A DNA stretch of 64,000 nt from Massariosphaeria phaeospora (Eukaryota > Ascomycota > Dothideomycetes > Pleosporales). Of the stretch, positions 55,955 through 64,000 are shown piece after piece. A model generated the notes under the pieces. That model was not told the DNA's origin and ran no database searches. It saw only the letters and a list, made by a program, of their open reading frames with translations. Position numbers and translations under genes: made by a program. Position 1 is the stretch's first letter; the number at the start of each line of letters is the position of its first letter. The stretch is taken from positions 967,511 through 1,031,510 of the forward strand of contig JAADJZ010000017.1 of NCBI GenBank assembly GCA_011032825.1. Reading direction: 5' to 3'.

Positions 55955-56820
55955 TTAAAGCAATAGGACGGTCAAGGAAAGCCGCCAGCGGCCATCCGTC
56001 TTCGGAAGCGTTACGGCAAGAACCCTTGATCGAGAAAACGTCCAGGTCTTTCTGATCATACCATCATGTGCGGCCTCAACAGTATGTATACAGCTGTCTT
56101 GCAGCAGGCTCCCGATTTGGTTTTTCGGCGAAGTGACCAAACTGCTTTGGACAAAGGCCGAGTACCACACATGGATCAGGTCTTCGGCTACTGAGCCATA
56201 TGAAGCGTGGCTAGAAGACATGTCGTCCAAGAAAGCAAAACCAAAAGGAGTATCACCGCGTTACGCGCGACAACGTCAAACTCCCAATCAGTGGCCGTCA
56301 TATCGACGTGTTTGTTGAAAGACTCCGGTAGGCCACGCAGTGTTTTGATCATATTTCTGAGATCACCGGAGACTACGAAGAATCAGTTTCAGAAAGTCGA
56401 CTGTCCTTGTGGTAAGCTCACCAGCAAACGTCAGTTGTGTATTTCTATCGTAGCTCTCGCCTTCGTTTCAAGAATTCCGTAGAATGTCGATTGCTGGGAC
56501 GTTACCCCATAGATACTTGCTAGATCCAAAGGGATTGTGCAGATTCTGAGAGGCTTCACCGATCGCCCATATTGGCGCTCTATCTGTCCGGCCCCACTCA
56601 GGGACCAGCTTGACTTGTTGAGAGGGCTTCTGCACCCCAATTTGTGACTGGGCCAGTGAAGCTTTTGACAAATTGTTCCACAGTACTTTGTAGGATTGGA
56701 AATTGCCCTATAATGTGGGTTCGCGAGGCTTACCGCAACAGCTTGCAATCCTTGCAGACAAAAGAGCCTTCTTACGTGCAAGATCTAGTTGCACATCTGA
56801 CAGGTACTATGGGGATCCAA
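55955..56820 (-). pseudogene. Degraded MYND/DUF4470 paralogue
   Basis: Minus-strand pieces mirror the intact gene at 4.6-6.6 kb. CKDCKLL is followed by an intron-like GTAAGC...ACAAAG and then YCGTICQKLHWPSHKLGC, the MYND finger with the intron at the same place. YLWGNVPAIDIL matches YSWGNMPALNIL, and FDVVARNAVILLL matches VARNAMLLL. EDLIHVWYSAFV matches SIMIHLWYSASM. The frames change repeatedly and stops intervene, so it is non-functional. It lies between hAT remnants and non-coding DNA. Confidence 0.75.
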
Positions 56821-58591
56821 CTCATTGTCGTGTAGCTGGAGTTCGTTTGACGAATGCTGGGTTGAGCTGAGCTTTGTTTACACGAGGCGAAATATCGAAT
56901 CCAAATTTTCTCGTGATAGTTACGGAATGACAGCTTACTGGTCTGCTTCGTGTCACCTATGACATGAACTGGGATGTCTTGTCCCGACCTTCAGTATCCA
57001 CTTCGTCGCTGCGGGCAGCCATAACCGTGACACAGACTGCTAACGGTGGGGGCGCGTAAAAGCGATCTAATAAGCTTCAGGATGTAGACCGTGGGTCTCC
57101 TGTAAGAGGTACATGAAGCACCTTATGGTCTGGATTTGTCCTTCATCGTTTCTCATCATAGATATTTCGCTAGTGATTGAGCGCATGCGCACCGTAGAGT
57201 GAAGTGACATGAGCGGAGAACAACATTTCCAATCACGGATGCGTAGTTGTGGGCAACGCCCGTCTGGGAGAGTCTGCGTTGCCAGTACCGCATTCCCTAG
57301 TGCGCAACGTTATTGCTGCACGGGACTACAGGTCATGACCGTATTTTACTGATGAAGAGACGTAAATTGATCCATGATGGGTGCACCGTCAAGCGTCAAG
57401 CGCGAGGAAACTGGAGGTGCAGCGAGTGAAAACATTTAAGAATGGTGGAAATAGAAAGGAGCACAGTCGCTCTAGTTCAACAGAGCGGCGAATTATCGAG
57501 CGGACCGACAGGGCCGACTAAGATTCTAATATCAGAACCCCAAACTCGTCAGTCTCTTCGTCTTCATCTTTGGATATCGAAAGCTTTGTGGATCTATCAG
57601 ACAACGATGATACATCGACCAAAACTTCCCAAACATCTGAGCCACGGATCCTGAGCGTAAGCCTCTTACTGCCATTAGGAAGATCTGAATCATAGAGAAG
57701 CGAGGCCGTTTTGCGCTAGCAAAGGCTCAGCTCCTCGCTTGAGCGAATGTCATAATCAAGCAGGGTAATTATCCCACCTCATTCCGCTGCCCATCCCAAT
57801 ACTTCGCTTGTGAAACTGTGGAAAATCCAACTTCCTTTTTGCTATTGTACTGTAGCGTCACTTCAGACGCGACGACTTCAAAGTTTAGCAGTGTTACCAC
57901 TTATTAGGACAAAACTACTGAGGCCAGAACGGATGCACGTAATTAGCTGTGTCGAAACCATACAAAGCACAAAATTATTGTGACCAGTGTAAGTTCGATT
58001 CTTGGTTCATGAAGAGTTCGCCTACTTGAACCTAGGTGTGAATAGACTAGCGTCATGGTTGCCGTCAGGCGCCAGCGGTGTTCTAGTTTCTGAATGGATC
58101 AGGCTTCTGCTTGGAGTATTAGTGCTTGCGGTACCAAAACTTGCCGCCACAGTAAGTTAACACCCTTTTTTTCATCTTAGGTTCCAAAACAGTCATTAGG
58201 ACCCCTGGGCTAATGCTATATCCTGTCGTACGATTCAATTAGTGTTTTTGTAAGTGAGCAATTTTGAAGGATGTGTATCAAGGCTGTGAGGGAGGACACG
58301 ATGGAGTTGTACGTTTGGATCTCAACGAGTCGAAGAGGTCGCTAAGTGCATAAGTCTTATATCGAGCGAAAGAGCAAAGGTTTCAGATCAGCGAAAGTAG
58401 TCTAATTTGACGTCCCTCAACAATATATAGACAACGAGGAAACAAACTTAGCCTCAAATGTCAGCATCTACGTCACTCAGGAGTAGCGTGTTTCATCACT
58501 GATTATGTAACAGGAAGATATATATTCGCTCTCTCGATAGACTCTATCAATCAACCAACTACTTCCTCAATCTCCTCCTTATATGTTGACA
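56821..58591. other. Intergenic, no gene recognised
   Basis: Composition is closer to unique DNA than to the RIP-decayed blocks. A frame around 57,540-57,650 is serine/aspartate-rich but has no family match. Confidence 0.4.
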
Positions 58592-58993
58592 TCAAATGAT
58601 GGAAAGTTGAGCCAAGAGTCCCACAAGGTCGCTGTTGACTGTGATCTGCCGAAGGTCCGCGTCCCTAGCGGGTGCGTAGAAGTCACACGCCCCCAATCTA
58701 CATACATAGTGCACCCCACGAGGGACCTGCGTCTCTGGACCCGCAACCTGCCTTTTACTTGAGGTCCCACAATTGCATGGTGGGTTGTTCGGATCGTTCC
58801 CTCGATCATCTGCGAAGCCAAGGAACTTTCCGCAAGGCACACATTTGTTGTAGTGCCGTCCTGCATTCCCTTTGCGGTTCGAGCATCGGGTGATGAACTT
58901 TGCGCTTGGTCCACTGCATAGAAAGCATTTGGGTGGCACCTCTGGAGGTGGGGTGAGGTTTATCCTTTCAAGACTTGATAGGTCGAAGGACAT
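58592..58993 (-). CDS. Small GRF-like zinc-finger protein
   Basis: Complete 133-residue frame from ATG 58993. Cysteines at 23, 26, 37, 51, 54, 73, 75, 98 and 103, with the pattern RCSNRKGNAGRHYNKCVPCGKFLGF, resemble GRF-type zinc fingers (N-x-GR-x-Y-x-C). These bind nucleic acid or protein in topoisomerase III, NEIL3 and APE2-like proteins. Here the finger stands alone in a short protein, as often seen in fungal genomes near repeats. Function unknown; DNA or RNA binding is inference. It has no stops or frameshifts although surrounded by decayed elements. Confidence 0.65.
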   Translation of the reverse strand: MSFDLSSLERINLTPPPEVPPKCFLCSGPSAKFITRCSNRKGNAGRHYNKCVPCGKFLGFADDRGNDPNNPPCNCGTSSKRQVAGPETQVPRGVHYVCRLGACDFYAPARDADLRQITVNSDLVGLLAQLSII

Positions 58994-60225
58994 ATGGTTC
59001 TGATCACATGTTAGCCAGCCTTGTAAAGGTGAAAAAGCACGGGGTGATTACGGTCATAACGGGAGCCGGCCTAACAGGTTCAATGTAGGTGTGAGAGTAT
59101 CTCGTATTCGATAGGTGTGGATTTGAAGACTGATGAGGAGCAAGTGCGGAAGTGAGAGCTCTATATACGCTATGAAACAAGTGCACAAACACCTAGAAGG
59201 TCCTGGAACTCTGTGTGAACTTATATGGCAAACATACCTAGAACACAAACACGCAGAAGACCATAGAGTATTCTGGAGCATGATAGCTCACATAATTAAA
59301 GTAAGAGGAAGCGTGTGAACGTGAAGTTGTGTGTTTGTTTGTCTCAAGCACGCGCTCACGCCATCGATAGCTAGCCCCACGTCGCTCGTGCCGAGCTCGC
59401 CGCCGCAGATCTACTTCATTACTGGATCTACTCATCCTCGAGGCCTCGCTGCACTCCGAGTAACTGACCCTCCACACGCGCCACCGCCAGAACACATTCG
59501 TCCTGATGCCTACGCTTGGATGTCTCAGGCTTCTGTCCTTCACAAAAAGTTTGCGTCTCCCAGTCTGCGAGTGAGAGGACCACAGTCTTCCAAGACGCTT
59601 CTGCTGTGTTGTGATCTATGTGTACAGGAGCTCTCGGTTCAGAGGTAAGTGCACTTGCCCACCGGGCAGTGCCTGCTACAATAGAACATCATGTGATTCA
59701 GCCCACGTGGTTACAAATGGGCGTATCAACTCTTCCACCTTGTAGATGCAGCAAGACACTTCTGGCACAGAGACTGCGGGGTAATACGTTGTATCACCAG
59801 TGACGTGGCAATCTCAAGCCGCGGGCCCCACTATTTGGATCAAACTAGTTTCGCGGAGAACTATAGACAGTAGGCAAGCGATGACTACGTTGTGTTCGCC
59901 AACTTGTCGCAGCTATAGATGTTGCTGTCATGAGCGTCGCATGCAGGAGTTGTCGTCGAACATCTCCTGCGCTGCCGCCAGCTCGACAGCCAGCGCGCAC
60001 ACCCATCCTACCGTATACTCTTCGCGGCGTAGCTGGCGCGGCATTTGGGGCCGTTGCTAAGGAGAAGGAGACTGGCTGAGTGTGTCTCAGGTGTTGGGTG
60101 TTAAATATTGATGGCTGCAGAAAATGCGCGGAGGTCATTGTCTGACAGGAACAAGCGTGGTCAACGCATGCTGTCGCTCAGGCTCAGGCTGAGCTGAGCC
60201 ACAGCCTTTTGTCGTGTGCAAAATT
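58994..60225. other. Intergenic, no gene recognised
   Basis: A plus frame at 59,331-59,648 lacks any motif. Ends where the long terminal inverted repeat begins. Confidence 0.4.
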
Positions 60226-60388
60226 ACGCGAATTCTTGGCGGATGCGCGCGCGTCAACGCGCACGACTATATCTTCATAGAAATCAAGACAGCCAGCCAT
60301 CCACCTACGGTCGCTTTATCAGTACTCAGGCTAGTGAGGCTATAGAGTTTGGTGTAGGCGCCTATACGTACTGATTTTTTGGCGTTTT
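60226..60388 (+). repeat. Left terminal inverted repeat
   Basis: Outer block ACGCGAATTCTTGGCGGATG...CAAGACAGCCA (about 70 bases) matches the inverted right end with about two differences. A divergent stretch of about 60 bases follows. The inner block GAGTTTGGTGTAGGCGCC...ATTTTTTGGCGTTTT then matches again. Confidence 0.88.
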
Positions 60389-60398
60389 AGAGGCCACC

Positions 60399-61553
60399 AT
60401 GCTCCGCGCCGGCGACCACAGCAGAGCTCCGCAGCGCGCCCGCGCTACCCTTCCTGAACGCGCTGTTCCTGCTCATGGACCTGTTGCCTCTCGCCATGGT
60501 CAGAAATTCGCCTATAAACGCGCCTAGATATACCATTACCTCAGGCAGGGCGTCCTAATAAGCGAAGTACAGAGTCGGGTGGATTGCGGCAAGACTATGG
60601 TGTACAACGTGCACCTGAACCTCATGAAGTATAGGTCGATTCAGGCGCCGCGCTGGTTGAAGCTGGGGCGCCGCCCGAAGCTAACTGAGGCGGATAAATC
60701 TGCGCTGTATGAAGAGCTTTGTGCCTACGGGTGGAGATACCAGGATGAGATGGCGTTTTGGCTGTGGGCGGAGCGAGGAGTGATTGTTGATCGCTCTACA
60801 ATCTCGCGGTTGATAAAAGCAGAGAAATGGAGCTCTCAGGCAATCCATGTTACTGCTCTTGGGCGCAGCGAGGACCTGCACGACGATTACAGGCAAACAA
60901 TGCAGCGCTACGCCGCGGATGAGGTGGTGTTTATCGACGAGTCCATTTTCAACGAGAAGACTGGCTGGAGGCACCGAGCGTACGGACCAATTGGTGGCGA
61001 TAACCGATGGGTAGGCGACGCGCGGAGAGGCAATACGTGGTCGATTTTGCCTGCCTATACGATTAACCATGGCTATCTGGATTGTACTGCCGTGAGACGC
61101 GGTTACTTCAACCTGGAGGCCTTTATGGAGTGGATTGAGCAGTCTCTGCTGCTAGCGATTAATCGACAGATAAAGCGCGCGGTGTGTGTTGTACTAGATA
61201 ACTGCTCTACGCATTAGAATAAGGTTGTCGCTGAAACGATTCGCCGCGCCGGCTACACAGTACAATATTTGCCACCGTACTCACCCGACTACAATCCAAT
61301 CGAGCTCACGTTTGCGGTGTTGAAGGCCTAGGTGCGTAGGCACTTCTATTTCCGGCGTTACGAGTTTCCTAACTTCGGCGCCTTTATAAGATATGCTGTA
61401 GTAGCGAGTAAGTGCAATAGGTTTGCGAGAGACTACTTTCGGCATGCAGCAGAAAGTGGATTGTACGTTGAAAAGGCAGTGTTGAATCGGGCGAGAAATT
61501 TGATGCGGGCGTACGAGCGTAGCGAGGTTAACGCGTTTGAGATGCAAGTGTAG
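60399..61553 (+). pseudogene. Tc1/mariner-type DDE transposase with three TAG stops
   Basis: One 385-codon frame from ATG 60399, which sits in a GCCACCATG context just inside the left TIR. It is interrupted only by TAG at 60525, 61215 and 61329, with no frameshift. The catalytic triad reads FIDES, VLDN (as VVLDNCSTH) and YNPIE, with 34 residues between the last two (DD34E). The N-terminal half has helix-turn-helix character (RPKLTEADKSALYEEL; DRSTISRLI). The contexts CSTH-TAG-NK and LKA-TAG-VRRH suggest former CAG or TGG codons. The distal LPPYSPDYNP motif is the family hallmark. It would have excised and inserted the element. Confidence 0.85.
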
Positions 61554-61588
61554 CAGAGAGGTAGCAAGGCAAGATAGATTTCAACTGT

Positions 61589-63796
61589 CTATCTAATAAA
61601 CCCACTTGGACCGTGTTGCCTATCAACTTGCTCGTTAACTAACTTGCTGCGTTTATACTTAGATTTAAACTGTCGCGCGAGGCGCCTAAATTCTCTTACT
61701 ATACCGTTAGGCAACTCGTAGCTAGGTCCCGTCGCTGTTTTGTACAAGGCCGAGTTAATGTTAGACATTGCCTGTAGATTCTCTATCGTCTAGTAACGCT
61801 TTGTAGCAACTGCCTTTGCTCTATCGTAGTCTCTTTTCCGTTGCTCTGTCCTCTGTCGAGAGATTACCTAGTTAAAGAAAGATTTGACGATATCGTACTC
61901 GTCTGCTGTAGAGTCGACAGGACTAGATAGCTGCGGTATTAACGAGAGTATAGGTATCTCATAGCGGTACGGATTTAGCAAGGTAATTGGCAGCGAATGT
62001 AGCAACATAGGTAAGACAAGCAGCAGCAAAGAAAGTCTATCTGCTGCAATTAACGGCGGCAGAGATTGCGACACTTTACGCTTTTCGTCGTCTCGTTCAA
62101 ATCTCTTCTACAGCTTCTGCTTTCGCTTCTTTTTCCGCTGCTCTATACGCTCTTGCATGACCTCTACTTTCTCCTTTATATCAATCGCTTTGTACTTTAT
62201 CTGCATTTCTTTTATCTTGTCTAGTTGCTCTTCCATTCTAGTTTTTATACGCTAATAAGAGTTCGGTTTAGCAAAGGTAAAGTTGCCGCGCTCTACTAGT
62301 TCTTTCTAGTACAAAAAGTTTTTCGTTTGTACAGTAGGCACCTCTATTATAACTAGCGGTTTACGTTTCTCTAGAGCAGACGCCTAGCCGTTAACGTCAG
62401 CGCTACCTAGTTTGAAATAGAAGCCAGGTTTCTCTGCGTAGTTGTAGTAACAGTAGTTTATTCTGTTTACGCAATCTGCGTCGAGACACTTCTATTAACT
62501 GTATAGCGAGCTCGCTAGCTCTTTTCGCTACTTGTATCTCTCTAACTTCTGCACGGCGTTCTAATCTCGTAGGTATGCTAACCGATTATAGCGACTACCT
62601 ACTCTAGGCGTCGCCGGAGCGAGAGAACCTACGGCCGAAGCTACAGAGGTTTCTGCGCGCTGCTTCAAATTCTTCTTTAGTTTTGCCGCTGCGTTGAGAC
62701 TATCGCACTCAACTTTTACCTCAAACGTCAATCGGATTGGCCAAGTCGAGGCGTTGAAGTGCTCTGCGTCCGCTAGGTTAAGTATCCGCTGCAGAGTTGC
62801 CTTATTGAAGTATTGAAAAGTCTGATATTTGTTAACAGCGCGCGCGGCTAGCGACCGGACAATTACCTGCAGCAGGTCGAACTCGAAATTCTCGTTTTCT
62901 ATTTTGGCAGTGACTTTTTCTATAACGAGACTTTCTAGATTAGTAAAGCTACCCTTAAGCAACGCAGAGCGTCGAATATCCCCTCTACTGTCGTTACAAA
63001 TGTTAGCTTTGTTAACTTATATTTTTACTAGTACGTTCACTACATACTCGACGTCGACATTACGGCTAGTGCGGTAGTCAATCTTCTCCTCTACTATAAA
63101 ATCCTAGGCGGCGAGAGTATCTAGCGTATTCTTTGCGCGTTAGCGTAGCTTTTGCTGCAAATCCTTTTTCGCCTGCTCTCTCCGCAAGCCTTCGGCAGAA
63201 AGCAGCTGGCCGTCATAACCTACGGTGCGTAGAGGGCCAATTGTCGTTGTTTAGCGCTGACGGGGAGTATTGATCTCGTCGTAAATATCCTCATCTTCAA
63301 CCTCCGAACTGACGTCGATAGTCTTACCAGATCGCCCTTTCGACATTATATACTTAGACGCTGCTAAGGCCTCTCCGCCTGACAACTCCGTAAGCATAAG
63401 GCGCCGCCTGGCAGCAAGTTTCTCCAGGTGCGCGAGCTCCGCTCGTTTCTGCTCCAAATCCACAGCCAATCCCACCTCGCGATGGCCTCACAAACGGATT
63501 CTGCGATGGCTCAGCAGTTGGGCCTACCAAGGTTACCTAGCGCAGCTATAGCAGACGCCGGGCGTCTCTGGATTGGCGGCGGGACTGGTATAGATTTGGA
63601 CCCACTGCGTCCCGCGCAACGCGCAAGCACCACCTCGAGGAGTACCAATAGGCGTACGCTCTTCAAACAGAGTGATGCCTTTAGTAGCGCAAGTGGATTT
63701 TCTGGTGCCTACCAGCGGCGCCAGCTGTACGAGTTGGGCGGGCGGCGTTCTTCGTGCCTTTTTTAGGTAGCATTTCTGGGTGACGATGGTCTGCAA
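61589..63796 (-). pseudogene. Unknown second protein of the long-TIR element, interrupted
   Basis: The open stretches at 63796-63533, 63475-63251, 62962-62561 and 62074-61868, and the final stop at 61589, all lie in the same minus-strand frame. This implies one original frame of up to about 736 codons with only point nonsense changes. Visible features are a helical, charged segment (EQKRAELAHLEKLAARRR), a mixed alpha/beta-looking block (SLVIEKVTAKIENENFEFDL), a possible Cys-rich patch (CLDADC near 62,490) and a long Lys/Glu/Arg coiled coil near 62,250-62,110. I recognise no family. It may be an accessory DNA-binding or assembly protein, which is inference. Confidence 0.55.
63428..63766 (+). 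CDS. Plus-strand frame overlapping the element's second gene
   Basis: A 112-codon open frame without stops on the plus strand, opposite the start region of the minus-strand second gene. From MASQTDSAM its composition (GIDLDPLRPAQRASTTSRS) is protein-like. It could be a third small gene of the element or a chance frame opposite decayed coding DNA. I favour chance. Confidence 0.2.
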   Translation: MRELRSFLLQIHSQSHLAMASQTDSAMAQQLGLPRLPSAAIADAGRLWIGGGTGIDLDPLRPAQRASTTSRSTNRRTLFKQSDAFSSASGFSGAYQRRQLYELGGRRSSCLF

Positions 63797-63822
63797 AACG
63801 GTGTAGTACTCAAAATCTCTGC

Positions 63823-64000
63823 GGAAAACACCAGAAAATTAGTACGTATAGGCGCCTATACCAAACTCTACGGCCTCAACTTACTAAACGACGTCCCTCT
63901 CCCATACGGCGGATATACAGGTCAGATAGATGGCTGTCTTGATTTCTATGAGGATTTAGTCGTGCGCGTTGACGCGCGCGCATCCGCCAAGAATTCGCGT
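63823..64000 (-). repeat. Right terminal inverted repeat (reaches window edge)
   Basis: Inverted match of the left repeat. Its inner block includes the perfect 16-base palindrome GTATAGGCGCCTATAC at 63846-63861. The last bases, read inverted, are ACGCGAATTCTTGG, identical to the left outer end. Confidence 0.88.

Larger units (their letters stand above)
60226..64000 (+). mobile_element. Long-TIR Tc1/mariner-like element with a second, convergent gene
   Basis: At least 3,775 bases, bounded by inverted repeats at 60226-60388 and 63823-64000. The right repeat runs to the window edge, so the element may continue. It contains a plus-strand DDE transposase frame (60399-61553) and a minus-strand frame (63796-61589) whose stop lies 35 bases from the transposase stop. 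Both frames carry stops of the RIP type. The pairing of a Tc1-type transposase with a larger unrelated protein and TIRs of this length is not the usual compact one-gene Tc1 layout. Confidence 0.8.

Noticed and set aside
63533..63766. Third gene of the long-TIR element
   Set aside because: Open on both strands. The minus-strand frame continues into the second gene's frame, so the plus-strand frame is more likely a mirror.
1..64000. CRISPR arrays, rRNA genes, bacterial operons
   Set aside because: No regularly spaced direct repeats or rRNA-like sequence; introns and gene content are fungal.

Overview
This is nuclear DNA of a filamentous ascomycete (Pezizomycotina). Genes have short introns of about 44-85 bases with GTRNGY-like donors, CTAAC/CTGAC branch sites and YAG acceptors. 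The repertoire is typical of such fungi: PTH11-like receptors, fungal MYND/DUF4470 and F-box proteins, a 14-TM drug efflux carrier, a P450 and ACC deaminase. The repeats carry heavy C-to-T/G-to-A decay with TpA enrichment and TAG/TAA stops, as left by repeat-induced point mutation (RIP). A plant-associated Dothideomycete is my best guess but is not proven.

Layout. 0.1-6.6 kb holds a poly(A)-polymerase-like gene, a divergent F-box-like gene and a MYND/DUF4470 gene. 6.6-12.6 kb is gene-poor, with three copies of a short dispersed repeat, a broken FAD/thioredoxin-reductase-like gene and a PTH11-like receptor. 12,721-18,104 is a complete but RIP-damaged Ty1/copia element with 164-bp LTRs and a TTAGG target duplication. 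19.3-28.7 kb holds tailoring-type genes: an efflux carrier with a frameshift, a P450 with two CAA-to-TAA-type stops, an intact SAM methyltransferase, an alpha/beta hydrolase and a GNAT enzyme. 29.5-45.3 kb is ordinary gene space: a second receptor, an amino-acid/choline-type permease, a decayed unknown gene, a membrane protein, ACC deaminase, an F-box/ankyrin protein, a secreted barrel protein, a C2H2 factor and an acyl-protein-thioesterase-like protein. 45.5-64 kb is a transposon-dominated block: a hAT element cutting a small conserved gene, a helicase-associated repeat fragment, a Fot1/pogo-like element, a second hAT fragment, a wrecked MYND/DUF4470 paralogue, and a large element with long terminal inverted repeats at the right edge. 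Inside this block only an APH-family kinase and a GRF-like zinc-finger gene look intact.

For a second look I favour four things. (1) The right-edge element pairs a Tc1/mariner-type transposase with a convergent unknown open frame of about 736 codons between roughly 165-180 bp inverted repeats. (2) A dispersed non-coding repeat of about 140 bp occurs at least eight times. (3) Small lesions have accumulated in the efflux, P450 and oxidoreductase genes while neighbouring genes remain intact. (4) An intact and a degraded copy of the MYND/DUF4470 gene share an intron position. All assignments come from reading the sequence by eye; no database search was run.
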